Shown: positions 18,243 to 26,396 of the stretch, piece after piece | Layout of the letters: each line of letters begins with the position of its first letter | Numbering within the stretch: position 1 is the stretch's first letter | From: Beijerinckiaceae bacterium | GTDB taxonomy: Bacteria; Pseudomonadota; Alphaproteobacteria; Rhizobiales; Beijerinckiaceae | Assembly: GCA_027531565.1 (NCBI GenBank) | Contig: JAPZSB010000002.1 | Coordinates: 496,001-560,000, forward strand | DNA: 64,000 nucleotides | Direction of reading: 5' to 3' | Made by a program: the position numbers and the translations under genes | The notes under the pieces: model-generated | Told to the model about the DNA's origin: nothing | What the model saw: the letters and a program-made list of their open reading frames with translations, nothing else | The model's database searches: none

Positions 18243-18989
18243 ATGGCAGGACGCTTGAAAGGAAAGGTGGCGGTCGTCACCGCGGCGGGAGCCGGGATCG
18301 GGCAGGCCATCGCCATGGCCTTCGTGGCCGAGGGGGCCAGGGTCTTCGCGACCGACATCAACCGGGCGGCGCTGGACGCCATCCCCCGGGCGCGGAAGAT
18401 GAAGCTCGACGTGCTCAGCGACAAGGCGGTGACACGGTTCGCGGACAAGGTTGGCCCGATCGACATCCTCGTCAATGCGGCCGGTTTCGTCCATCACGGC
18501 ACGATCCTCGACTGCGACGACAAGGACTGGGAATTCTCCTTCAATCTCAATGTGAAGTCGATGCACCGGATGACGAAGGCGTTCCTGCCGGGCATGCTGG
18601 AGAAGGGACGGGGTTCGATCGTCAATATCGCTTCGGGCGCCGGTTCGGTGCGCGGCATCCCGAACCGCTATGTCTACGGGGCCACCAAGGCGGCGGTGAT
18701 CGGCCTGACCAAGGCGGTCGCGGCGGATTTCATCAAGAAGGGCATCCGCGCCAATGCGATCTGCCCGGGCACGATCCAGTCGCCCTCGCTTGACCAGCGG
18801 ATCGCCGACCAGGCGAAGGCCAGCGGCCAGAGCCTCGACGCGGTGCGGCAGGCCTTCATCGACCGGCAGCCGATGGGCCGGCTCGGGACGGCGGAAGAGA
18901 TCGCCATGCTGGCGGTCTATCTCGGTTCGGATGAAGCCAGCTACACGACCGGCCAGATTCATCTTGCGGATGGAGGCTTTGCGCTATGA
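18243..18989 (+). CDS. SDR family NAD(P)-dependent oxidoreductase, 2-keto-3-deoxy-sugar-acid dehydrogenase-like
   Basis: The 248-residue classical short-chain dehydrogenase has the dinucleotide motif TAAGAGIGQA (residues 13-22), NAAG at about 81-84, the serine in NIASGAGS, and Y145/K149 in YGATK context. The block CPGTIQSPSLDQRI resembles that of 2-keto-3-deoxy-L-fuconate dehydrogenases, which suits a pathway following an IlvD/Edd dehydratase; this assignment is by motif memory only. GGAGG lies seven bases before ATG 18243. Its TGA overlaps the ATG of the next gene. Confidence 0.85.
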   Translation: MAGRLKGKVAVVTAAGAGIGQAIAMAFVAEGARVFATDINRAALDAIPRARKMKLDVLSDKAVTRFADKVGPIDILVNAAGFVHHGTILDCDDKDWEFSFNLNVKSMHRMTKAFLPGMLEKGRGSIVNIASGAGSVRGIPNRYVYGATKAAVIGLTKAVAADFIKKGIRANAICPGTIQSPSLDQRIADQAKASGQSLDAVRQAFIDRQPMGRLGTAEEIAMLAVYLGSDEASYTTGQIHLADGGFAL

Positions 18990-19966
18990 AGATCCTGATC
19001 CTCGGTGGCGCCGGGATGGTTGGACGGAAGCTGGCCGAACGGCTGGCCCGGGACGGGCGTCTTGGCGGAATCCCGGTCAGCCGGGTCGTGCTGCATGACA
19101 TCGTCATGCCCCAGCCTCCCAAGGCAGCGCCTTTCCAGGTGGAATGCCTGGCCTCCGATTTCTCCCTGCCGGGCGGGGCGGAGCGCCTCGTGGCGTCCCG
19201 GCCGGATGTGATCTTCCATCTCGCCGCCATCGTCTCGGGCGAAGCGGAAGCGGATTTCGAGAAGGGCTACCGGATCAATCTCGACGGCACGCGGATGCTG
19301 TTCGATGCGATCCGGCGGATCGGCGACGGCTATCACCCCCGCGTGGTCTTCACCTCCTCGATCGCGGTGTTCGGCGCGCCGTTCCCGGAGGCGATCGGCG
19401 ACGAGTTCTTCAATACGCCGCTGACCAGTTATGGGACGCAGAAAACCATCGGTGAATTGCTGCTCTCCGACTACACGCGCAAGGGCTTCTTCGACGGGAT
19501 CGGTATCCGCCTGCCGACGATCTGCGTCCGGCCGGGCCTGCCCAACAAGGCCGCCTCGGGGTTCTTCTCGAATATCTGCCGCGAGCCGCTGGCCGGGAAG
19601 GAAGCCGTGCTGCCGGTTTCCGAGGAGGTGCGCCACTGGCATGCCTCGCCGCGCGCCGCCGTCGGATTCCTGATCCATGGCGCGACGATCGACACGGCCA
19701 AGGTCGGCCCGCGTCGCAACCTGACGATGCCGGGCCTGTCCTGCACGGTCGGCGAGCAGATCGAGGCGTTGCGCCGTGTCGGTGGGGAGAAGGTGGTTGC
19801 GCGGATCCGCCGCCAGCCCGATCCGGTGATCGAGAAGATCGTCGCCGGCTGGCCGCGCAACTTCGATGCGAAACGGGCAATGGCGCTCGGCTTTCGCGCC
19901 GAAGCGACGTTCGACGAGATCCTCAAGGTGCATATCGAGGATGAACTCGGCGGCGAGATCGCCTGA
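18986..19966 (+). CDS. NAD-dependent epimerase/dehydratase family, D-erythronate dehydrogenase (DenD)-like
   Basis: This 326-residue extended SDR has the N-terminal NAD motif LGGAGMVGRKLAE and the active-site pair Y149/K153 in SYGTQK. The segments GIGIRLPTICVRPGLPNKAA and FFSNICREPLAGKEAVLPV are typical of D-erythronate dehydrogenases (DenD), which oxidise four-carbon sugar acids at C2. The start overlaps the SDR stop (ATGA). A strong terminator follows 11 bases after the stop, so this is the last gene of the sugar-acid operon. Confidence 0.82.
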   Translation: MKILILGGAGMVGRKLAERLARDGRLGGIPVSRVVLHDIVMPQPPKAAPFQVECLASDFSLPGGAERLVASRPDVIFHLAAIVSGEAEADFEKGYRINLDGTRMLFDAIRRIGDGYHPRVVFTSSIAVFGAPFPEAIGDEFFNTPLTSYGTQKTIGELLLSDYTRKGFFDGIGIRLPTICVRPGLPNKAASGFFSNICREPLAGKEAVLPVSEEVRHWHASPRAAVGFLIHGATIDTAKVGPRRNLTMPGLSCTVGEQIEALRRVGGEKVVARIRRQPDPVIEKIVAGWPRNFDAKRAMALGFRAEATFDEILKVHIEDELGGEIA

Positions 19967-19976
19967 GCGAAACAGG

Positions 19977-20002
19977 AAGGGGAGCCGCCGGCTCCCCTTT
20001 TT
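19977..20002 (+). terminator. Rho-independent terminator after the sugar-acid operon
   Basis: GGGGAGCC and GGCTCCCC pair across a 3-base loop, extended by two A-T pairs to a 10-bp stem and followed by a run of Ts to 20002. It lies 10 bases after the DenD-like stop and immediately before the end of the convergent dehydrogenase gene. Confidence 0.9.
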
Positions 20003-20004
20003 CG

Positions 20005-20976
20005 TCAGCGCGCGACCGGCCAGGGTGTTTCGGACACCGGGGTCAGCGGGCCCTTGCCTTCCGAGAAGCTGACGATGTTGTCGACGACCAGCTGGCCCAT
20101 CTTGTTCCGGGTATAGTGCGAAGCTGAGCCGACATGCGGCAGCAGCACGACATTCTCCATGCCGAACAGCGCCTCGGGAACCTGCGGTTCGTTCTCGAAG
20201 ACATCGAGACCCGCCGCACCGAGCTTGCCAGAGGCGAGGAGTTCCACCATGGCGGGTTCGTCGACCAGGGTGCCGCGGGCGACATTGACCAGCGTTCCGG
20301 CCGGGCCGAGGGCTTCCATCACGGCGCGGCTGACAATGCCCTTCGTGCCCGGGCCGCCGGGCGCGATGACCATCAGGATGTCGACATCGCGGGCCATCTC
20401 GACCAGATCGCCGTAATAGCGATAGGGGATTTCCGGCTTCGGGTTGCGACTGTGATAGGCAAGCGTCAGCCCGAAGGCAGCCGCGCGCTGGGCGATGGCC
20501 GAACCGATCCGACCGAGGCCGAGAATGCCCATCTTCTTCTCGCGCAACGATGCGGTGAGCGGGAACGGACCTTCCTTGACCCAGCGGCCTTCGCGCAGAT
20601 AGCGATCCGCCTGCGGCAGGCGACGGATGGTGGCGATCAGCAGGCCAAGCGCAAGATCGGCGACCTCGTCGGTCAGGACATCCGGCGTGTTGGTGACAAC
20701 AATGCCGTTCTTCCCGGCCCAGGCCGCGTCGACGCTGTCATAGCCGACACCGAAATTGCCGACGATGCCGAGATTGGGAAAACGTTGCATCAGCGCCGCG
20801 TCGATCTTGCCATGTCCGGAACCGCCGACCATGCCGCGGATCCGGTCACGATGGCTGGCGAAAAACGCTTCCTTGTCCGCGATCTCGTGCAGCTTGTGCA
20901 CAGTGAAGCGCGCCTCGAGACCTTCCCGGATCAAGGCCATGACCGGGCCGGTCATCAGGATTTCAAAATCGGACAC
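20005..20976 (-). CDS. D-isomer-specific 2-hydroxyacid dehydrogenase
   Basis: The 323-residue enzyme reduces a 2-keto acid such as glyoxylate or hydroxypyruvate with NAD(P)H. The Rossmann motif is GILGLGRIGSAIAQRA, and the catalytic triad is visible as arginine in NVARGTLVDE, glutamate in DVFENEPQVPEAL and histidine in LLPHVGSAS. The length is typical of the GhrB/hydroxypyruvate reductase group. It converges on the sugar-acid operon, whose products could include its substrate. A MarR gene lies 117 bp upstream on the same strand. Confidence 0.88.
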   Translation of the reverse strand: MSDFEILMTGPVMALIREGLEARFTVHKLHEIADKEAFFASHRDRIRGMVGGSGHGKIDAALMQRFPNLGIVGNFGVGYDSVDAAWAGKNGIVVTNTPDVLTDEVADLALGLLIATIRRLPQADRYLREGRWVKEGPFPLTASLREKKMGILGLGRIGSAIAQRAAAFGLTLAYHSRNPKPEIPYRYYGDLVEMARDVDILMVIAPGGPGTKGIVSRAVMEALGPAGTLVNVARGTLVDEPAMVELLASGKLGAAGLDVFENEPQVPEALFGMENVVLLPHVGSASHYTRNKMGQLVVDNIVSFSEGKGPLTPVSETPWPVAR

Positions 20977-21093
20977 CCGAATTCTCCCTTAACGGTTCTG
21001 TCCGCCTGCTGAGCCGGCGGCGTTGGCTCCACTAGAGCCTGACAGGCAGGACAATTCAACCGGGGGAGGGAGGATTTCGCCCGGTGGCCCGGA

Positions 21094-21585
21094 TTACTCG
21101 GTGTCGTCCGCCTCGTCCTCGGCAAGGGCTTCGGCTTCCTGCTCGGGATCGAGCTGATCGCCCAGCTGCCGGGTGATCCGCCGCAGCGACTTGCGCAGCC
21201 GCTTGGCCTCCTTGCTGTCGAAAATATCGGAGATCTCGGCCTCGAGCTGGAGCGTGGCGGCGTCGATCTTCTCGAGCTTGTCGATGCCTGCCTCGGTAAG
21301 CCGGACGCGGACAACGCGGCCGTCGGCTGATTTGGCCTCGCGTTCGACAAGGCCCTGCGCCGCCAGCCGGGCGATGGTTTTCGAGGCCGTCGGCGGCCGG
21401 ACATGCAAGGTGCGCGAAAGATCACCCATCGACATGCCATCCCGGTTCTGTGCGAGAATCTGCAGCGCCTGCTCCTGACCGGGGAAGAGGCCGATCTCGC
21501 CCAGCAGCGTCGCCATCCGCGTCCGGTGCAGCCGCGCCGCCAGGACAAGCTGGAATCCGATCGACTTGCGTCCAGGATGCTTCAT
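21094..21585 (-). CDS. MarR family transcriptional regulator
   Basis: The 163-residue protein is a winged-helix regulator. Its helix-turn-helix reads MSMGDLSRTLHVRPPTASKT and the wing SADGRVVRVRLTEAG. A highly acidic C-terminal tail (PEQEAEALAEDEADDTE) is unusual. It is divergent from a copper-type P-type ATPase across 142 bp containing a symmetric site at 21671-21689, and precedes the 2-hydroxyacid dehydrogenase on the same strand, so either neighbour could be its target. Confidence 0.85.
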   Translation of the reverse strand: MKHPGRKSIGFQLVLAARLHRTRMATLLGEIGLFPGQEQALQILAQNRDGMSMGDLSRTLHVRPPTASKTIARLAAQGLVEREAKSADGRVVRVRLTEAGIDKLEKIDAATLQLEAEISDIFDSKEAKRLRKSLRRITRQLGDQLDPEQEAEALAEDEADDTE

Positions 21586-21670
21586 GCTGCGCCCCCTTGG
21601 TCGGGTTCACCCGGAACCCATGCCCGGGCCTTGATCAAGCCCAAGGCCGTTTGCTTTCGTTTCGCCGATA

Positions 21671-21689
21671 CTCTGGCTAAATACCAGAG
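21671..21689. promoter_or_regulatory. Inverted repeat, candidate operator between MarR gene and copper ATPase
   Basis: CTCTGG and CCAGAG form a perfect 6-bp inverted repeat around a 7-base AT-rich centre (CTAAATA). It lies 39 bp before the ATPase ATG, where a repressor would block transcription. It does not look like a CueR site. A second perfect palindrome, CTTGATCAAG, lies about 40 bp further toward the MarR gene. Confidence 0.5.
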
Positions 21690-21727
21690 GATCTCCCAAC
21701 CGAACGACACAATTCGATGACAGGACG

Positions 21728-23947
21728 ATGACAAAGCCGGCTTTTTCTCTCGATATCGGCGGAATGACCTGCGCGGCCTGTGCGCAACGCATCGAGCGGA
21801 TGCTGGCCCGGGATGGCGGGTTTTCGTCGATCGCGGTCGACCTTGCCGCCGATCGCGTCGTGCTGATGCCCGGGGATGCGCTGGCGGAGGACGAGGCCAC
21901 GCGCCGGGCTGTCGCGGCGATCGAGGCCGCAGGCTACCGGGCCTTTCCGAGAGGTGGCTCGCTCGAGGAGCGGCGGCGTGCACGGGACCTGCGCGAGGCC
22001 GAGGCGCGGGCGTCGGCCCGGTGGCTTTTCCTGAGGGCGGCCGTCTCGCTCGCCGCTTTCGTTCCGTTCGGCTTCGCGATGGTGATGGAGACCGTCGCGG
22101 GGGGCGGGCATCACTGGATTCCGCCGCTCTGGCAGCTTGGCCTCGCTTCCGTGGTGCAGACCTTCGGGGCCTGGCCTTTCTACCGGCAGGCGTGGCATGC
22201 GTTGCGCGGCCGCACGGCCACCATGGACGTGCTGGTCGTGCTCGGCACGGGCGCGGCTTTCCTGCTCAGCCTCTGGCACCTGTTCGACGGGTCGGCCGCG
22301 CATGGCGCGCCGCTCTATTTCGAGGGGAGTGTCGCAGTCATCGCCTTCGTGCTGGCGGGCAAGCTGGTGGAGCAGCGCGCGAAACGCGAGGCCGGCGCGG
22401 CTCTGGTTGCGCTGGAGGCGTTGATCCCCGAGCAGGTCGAGGTCCGGGACGGGGCAGCCTCGCGGGTGGTCGCCAGGCGGGAGGTCCGGCCGGGCATGGT
22501 GGTCCTGGTCCGTCCGGGCGGGATGTCGCCCGTCGATGGCGAGATTGTCGAGGGCGTGGCTTTCCTCGACGAATCCAGCCTCACCGGCGAAAGCCTGCCG
22601 ATCCGGCGCGGGCCCGGCGAGCGGGTGCAGGCCGGTGCAGTCGTCAGCGGGGGCGCTCTGGCCCTCCGGGTCGAGGCGGTAGAGGACGAGACCCGGATCG
22701 CCCGGCTGGCCCGGCTGATCGAGGATGCCGGCTCGGGAGCCTCCGGGCGCGTGCCGCTGATCGATCTCGTCACGCGCATTTTCGTGCCGGCCGTGCTGGC
22801 CATTGCAGCGCTCGCCTTCGGGTTCTGGCTCCTGCAGGGCGTGGGGTTCGAGCGCGCCGCCATCATCGCCGCCTCCGTTCTCGTGGTGGCCTGCCCCTGC
22901 GCGCTCGGGCTCGCCACCCCCATCGCGTTGATGGCCGGGCGTCGTGCCGGTGCGCGGCTCGGCCTCATCGTCGTGGATCAGGGGGCGTTCGACCCGGGCT
23001 CCCGGATCGGGACAATCGCTTTCGACAAGACCGGCACGTTGACCCGGGGGCAGCCGGAACTGCTGGCGATCCATGCGGCGGGCGATGCCGATGCCGCCCT
23101 CATGCTCGCTGCCGCGCTGGCGGAGCGTTCCGACCATCCGCTCGATCTGGCCTTGAGGAAGGCCGCCGACGCACGCCAACTTGCCGTGCCGGCCGTCGAG
23201 GGCTGGCAGGCGGAAGCCGGCGGTGGCCTTGCCGGCCGTGTCGGCGACGTGGCTGTCCGGCTCGGTTCGCTGGCCTTTGTTCAGGCGGAAGGCGGCGGGC
23301 GCTTCGATGCCCTGCTCGCTGGCATGCCCGAGGCCGACAAGGCGCAGCCGAACAGCTTTCTCACCGTCGACGGGCAGGCTCGCGCGATTTTCGTGGCCGG
23401 TGATTCGATCCGCCCCGAATCGGGCGAGGCCATCGCCATGTTGCGGGCAGAAGGATTGGAGACGGTGATGCTGTCCGGTGACCGGCAGGCGGTAGTCGAC
23501 CGGGTTGCCGCCCAGCTCGGGATCGACATGGCGCTCGGCGCCATGAAGCCGGAGGACAAGCTTGCCTGGCTGCAGGCGCGGATCAGCGGGGGGCGGGTCC
23601 TCGGCTTTGTCGGGGACGGGCTGAATGACGGGCCGGCGCTGCAAGCCGTAAGCGTCGGCTTCGCGATGGGGACCGGAACCGAGGTGGCCAAGGGCGCCGC
23701 TTCGGTGATCCTCGCCCGGCCCGATCCGCGGCTTGTTGCCCGGTTCGTGGCACTGGCCCGACGCGTCCGGCGGGGAATCGGGGAGAACCTGTTCCTGGCT
23801 TTCGTGTTCAATGCGGTGGCGATTCCGCTCGCGGTGCTGGGGCATCTGTCGCCGGCCATCGCCGGCGCGGCGATGGCGCTTTCGTCGATTTCGGTGGCGC
23901 TGAACGCGCTGCGGCTGGCCCGCTGGAGGCCCACGGAAGCGGGCTGA
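21728..23947 (+). CDS. Heavy-metal P1B-type ATPase, copper(I) exporter type
   Basis: The 739-residue inner-membrane pump uses ATP to export a soft metal, most likely Cu(I). An N-terminal HMA domain carries the metal site GMTCAACAQR (C15 and C18). The membrane metal-binding motif is C389-P-C391 in VVACPCALGLATP. The actuator motif is SSLTGES, the phosphorylated aspartate is D433 in FDKTGTLT, the HP motif is SDHPLDLAL, and the hinge motif is GDGLNDGPAL. The CPC motif argues for copper or silver. AGGA precedes ATG 21728. It is divergent from a MarR regulator rather than from a CueR-type gene. Confidence 0.9.
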   Translation: MTKPAFSLDIGGMTCAACAQRIERMLARDGGFSSIAVDLAADRVVLMPGDALAEDEATRRAVAAIEAAGYRAFPRGGSLEERRRARDLREAEARASARWLFLRAAVSLAAFVPFGFAMVMETVAGGGHHWIPPLWQLGLASVVQTFGAWPFYRQAWHALRGRTATMDVLVVLGTGAAFLLSLWHLFDGSAAHGAPLYFEGSVAVIAFVLAGKLVEQRAKREAGAALVALEALIPEQVEVRDGAASRVVARREVRPGMVVLVRPGGMSPVDGEIVEGVAFLDESSLTGESLPIRRGPGERVQAGAVVSGGALALRVEAVEDETRIARLARLIEDAGSGASGRVPLIDLVTRIFVPAVLAIAALAFGFWLLQGVGFERAAIIAASVLVVACPCALGLATPIALMAGRRAGARLGLIVVDQGAFDPGSRIGTIAFDKTGTLTRGQPELLAIHAAGDADAALMLAAALAERSDHPLDLALRKAADARQLAVPAVEGWQAEAGGGLAGRVGDVAVRLGSLAFVQAEGGGRFDALLAGMPEADKAQPNSFLTVDGQARAIFVAGDSIRPESGEAIAMLRAEGLETVMLSGDRQAVVDRVAAQLGIDMALGAMKPEDKLAWLQARISGGRVLGFVGDGLNDGPALQAVSVGFAMGTGTEVAKGAASVILARPDPRLVARFVALARRVRRGIGENLFLAFVFNAVAIPLAVLGHLSPAIAGAAMALSSISVALNALRLARWRPTEAG

Positions 23948-23987
23948 ATCCCGCGGAAAAATTTTCTCCGGCGGGGTCCGGTTTTTC

Positions 23988-24016
23988 TTGCATCGCCGGA
24001 AGGTTGGACCTATACA
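23988..24016 (+). promoter_or_regulatory. Probable sigma-70 promoter of the polyamine operon
   Basis: TTGCAT at 23988-23993 and TATACA at 24011-24016 are separated by exactly 17 bp. Transcription would start near 24023, giving a leader of about 494 nt before the ornithine decarboxylase ATG. Confidence 0.55.
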
Positions 24017-24022
24017 GCGCTT

Positions 24023-24516
24023 GCCCAATTTCGCACGTGCCTGTGGTTGCGTGCTGGTCGGCGGATCTCCGGACAAGAGGCCGGAAAAACGCCAGTCGTT
24101 GGGGACGACGAGTTTCGTCGAGCCCTGAAGAACGGACCAGTAGCCGGAGGCGAACCGGCGGCCCCGCCCGAAGCGGGTGACGCAGCTCAAAGCAACGACG
24201 GAGCGGGCTTTTTTGGTCTCAGCCGGGTTCCAAGTCCGGCGAACTGAAGAGGCTTGTCCATCTTGCCGGGCGTGCGGTCGGGTTTTCCCCTTCCAAACGA
24301 TGGCTTCTTTGACGCGGTGCCCGTCCGTCCGGATGGCAGCGTGGCAAAGTCGTCCAACGGCGCAGCGTCACCGCCGTAACGGAACCTCTCCGGTTCCCGC
24401 ACGGCACGGGATGATCGGAATTGCCTGCCGCGTTTCCACCCTGCGGCGTGCATGAACGAGACGTCCCATGTGTCCATCGCCCATGCGGGAGAGCTCCGCA
24501 AGAAGGGGATGCTGCC
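24023..24516 (+). ncRNA. Long structured leader of the ornithine decarboxylase gene, candidate speF leader RNA
   Basis: This stretch of almost 500 bases has no convincing gene. It contains several short hairpins: CGACGA/TCGTCG around 24110, CCCGC/GCGGG at 24163-24177 and GCCGG/CCGGC at 24222-24240. A GC segment CGGGC ending at 24208 is followed by six Ts, and its GCCCG partner overlaps the 24163-24177 hairpin, so the two structures are mutually exclusive, as in an attenuator. A conserved RNA called the speF motif is known upstream of alphaproteobacterial ornithine decarboxylase genes; location and length fit, but I could not align it. Confidence 0.5.
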
Positions 24517-25650
24517 ATGACTGATCGTATTCGCGAGTTCCTGCGGACCCGTCGTGATGAAGGTCCGCGTCTCATCATCGACCTCGATGTTGTCCGCGAC
24601 AATTACAATGCGTTTGCCGGCGCGTTGCCCGATACGCGCGTCTTCTATGCCGTGAAGGCCAATCCGGCTCCGGAAATCCTGGAGCTGCTGACCAAGCTCG
24701 GCTCGTGCTTCGACACGGCCTCGATCGGCGAGATCGAGATGGTGCTGGCGGCCGGTGCCACGGCGGAGCGAATTTCCTTCGGCAACACGATCAAGAAGGA
24801 ACGCGACATCGCGCGGGCCTATGAGCGTGGCGTGCGCCTCTTCGCGGTGGATTGCGAGGCGGAAGTCGAGAAGATCGCCCGTGCCGCGCCCGGCTCGAAG
24901 GTGTTCTGCCGTATCCTCTGCGACGGCGAGGGCGCGGAATGGCCCCTCTCGCGCAAGTTCGGCTGCGTTCCGGAAATGGCGCCGCGCGTGCTCGAACTCG
25001 CGCATCGCCTTGGCCTCGTGGCGCATGGCGTCTCGTTCCATGTCGGCTCGCAGCAGCGCAACCCGCTGATGTGGAACCGCGCACTCGCCTCGGCGGCGTC
25101 GATCTTCCGCGAGATGGCGGAGCGCGGCATCGTGCTGTCGATGGTCAATCTCGGCGGTGGTTTCCCGACGAAGTATCTCAAGGACGTTCCGGCCGTGAAG
25201 GCCTACGGCCAGGCGATCTTCGCGGCGCTCCGTGCGCATTTCGGCAACCGCATTCCGGAAACGATCATCGAGCCGGGCCGCGGCATGGTGGGCAATGCCG
25301 GCATCATCGAGGCCGAGGTCGTGCTCGTCTCGAACAAGTCCGATGATCCCTCGGATCTCCGATGGGTCTATCTGGATATCGGCAAGTTCCACGGGCTGGC
25401 CGAGACCATGGACGAGGCGATCCGCTATCCGATCCGCACCCCGCGGGATGGCGATGACCTCATTCCCTGCGTCCTCGCCGGGCCGACCTGCGATTCGGCG
25501 GATGTGATGTACGAGAAGGAGCCGTATCTGCTCCCCTTCAGCCTCGAGATCGGCGACAAGGTGCTGATCGAGGGCACGGGGGCCTATACGACGACCTATT
25601 CGTCGCAGAACTTCAACGGCATGACCGGCCTGCGCCAGATCGTCATCTGA
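24517..25650 (+). CDS. Ornithine decarboxylase, alanine-racemase fold (type III PLP)
   Basis: The enzyme decarboxylates ornithine (possibly also lysine) to putrescine in the cytoplasm. The 377-residue protein has the PLP lysine K47 in FYAVKANPAPEIL, the glycine loop LGGGFPTKY, the phosphate-binding segment IIEPGRGMVGNAG, and the active-site cysteine C325 in GPTCDSADV. The short length and fold match eukaryotic-type ODC of alphaproteobacteria rather than the large inducible SpeF of enterobacteria. The ATG at 24517 follows AAGGGG. A GNAT gene and homospermidine synthase follow on the same strand. Confidence 0.93.
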   Translation: MTDRIREFLRTRRDEGPRLIIDLDVVRDNYNAFAGALPDTRVFYAVKANPAPEILELLTKLGSCFDTASIGEIEMVLAAGATAERISFGNTIKKERDIARAYERGVRLFAVDCEAEVEKIARAAPGSKVFCRILCDGEGAEWPLSRKFGCVPEMAPRVLELAHRLGLVAHGVSFHVGSQQRNPLMWNRALASAASIFREMAERGIVLSMVNLGGGFPTKYLKDVPAVKAYGQAIFAALRAHFGNRIPETIIEPGRGMVGNAGIIEAEVVLVSNKSDDPSDLRWVYLDIGKFHGLAETMDEAIRYPIRTPRDGDDLIPCVLAGPTCDSADVMYEKEPYLLPFSLEIGDKVLIEGTGAYTTTYSSQNFNGMTGLRQIVI

Positions 25651-25680
25651 CCCCACCCCATCCTTTCCCGTTCGGCGTGG

Positions 25681-25698
25681 GCGCGGCAGTAGCCGCGC
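25681..25698 (+). promoter_or_regulatory. Intra-operon hairpin after ornithine decarboxylase gene
   Basis: GCGCGGC and GCCGCGC pair perfectly over a 4-base loop, 30 bases after the decarboxylase stop. It has no U-run, so it more likely protects or processes the mRNA than terminates it. Confidence 0.4.
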
Positions 25699-25756
25699 TC
25701 ATGGTGCGAGGGTTCTCTCTTGCAATGGCGGAGCTTCCGCCAGGGAGGACCATCCC

Positions 25757-26296
25757 ATGGCCTTTATCGACACCGAAAAACTGTTCGACATTCCCGCCCG
25801 CGAGGGGCTGCTTGACCGTTCCTTCGGCCCGAATCGCCGGGCGAAGACCTGCGAACGGCTGCGCGAGGGCCGCCTTGCTGCGGATGGTCTGGCCTTCGTC
25901 GCGCGGGCGGATGACCGTGTCGTCGGCACCTTGCGCTTCTGGCATGTCAAGGCCGGCGACTGCCCTGCCCTGATGCTCGGTCCGATTGCGGTCGATCCGC
26001 TGTTCCGCAGTCAGGGTCTCGGCGGCGCGATGATCCGGCACGGGCTGTCGCGCGCGGCGGAAATCGGGCATCGGGGCGTGATCCTGGTCGGGGATGCGCC
26101 CTATTACCGGCGCTTCGGCTTCGACCGCTCCCTTGCCGCAGGGCTGGAACTTCCCGGGCCGGTGGATCCCGCGCGGTTCCTCGGCCTCGAACTGGAAGCC
26201 GGTGCGTTGGCCGGCGCCCGGGGCTTCGTGGTGCCGACGGGTGCGATCCCGCTGGTGCCGGCGCCGCAGCCGGTGGGTCATCGACGGGCCGCCTGA
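25757..26296 (+). CDS. GNAT family N-acetyltransferase (YhbS-like)
   Basis: The 179-residue protein is a GNAT acetyltransferase with the acetyl-CoA loop VDPLFRSQGLGGAMIRHGL preceded by MLGPIAVDP, and the following ILVGDAPYYRRFGFDRS, a pattern of the YhbS group. Its position between ornithine decarboxylase and homospermidine synthase suggests acetylation of a polyamine or related amine, but this is inferred from context only. GGGAGG lies eight bases before ATG 25757. Confidence 0.85.
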   Translation: MAFIDTEKLFDIPAREGLLDRSFGPNRRAKTCERLREGRLAADGLAFVARADDRVVGTLRFWHVKAGDCPALMLGPIAVDPLFRSQGLGGAMIRHGLSRAAEIGHRGVILVGDAPYYRRFGFDRSLAAGLELPGPVDPARFLGLELEAGALAGARGFVVPTGAIPLVPAPQPVGHRRAA

Positions 26297-26396
26297 CTGC
26301 CACGCGTACGTTTCCGCCCTTGACGAGGGCCTCCCCGCTCCGCATTAGGCGGGGCGAAACATTTCTGTTCTCACGCACGAGGAAAGATCCGCGACC

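Noticed and set aside
21677-24190. Open frame of 837 codons antisense to the copper ATPase
   Set aside because: Shadow of a GC-rich gene, with the composition typical of antisense frames and no motif.
24047-24247. 66-codon frame inside the ornithine decarboxylase leader, possible leader peptide
   Set aside because: No Shine-Dalgarno and no ornithine- or proline-related codon pattern; it runs through the hairpin region and is probably chance.
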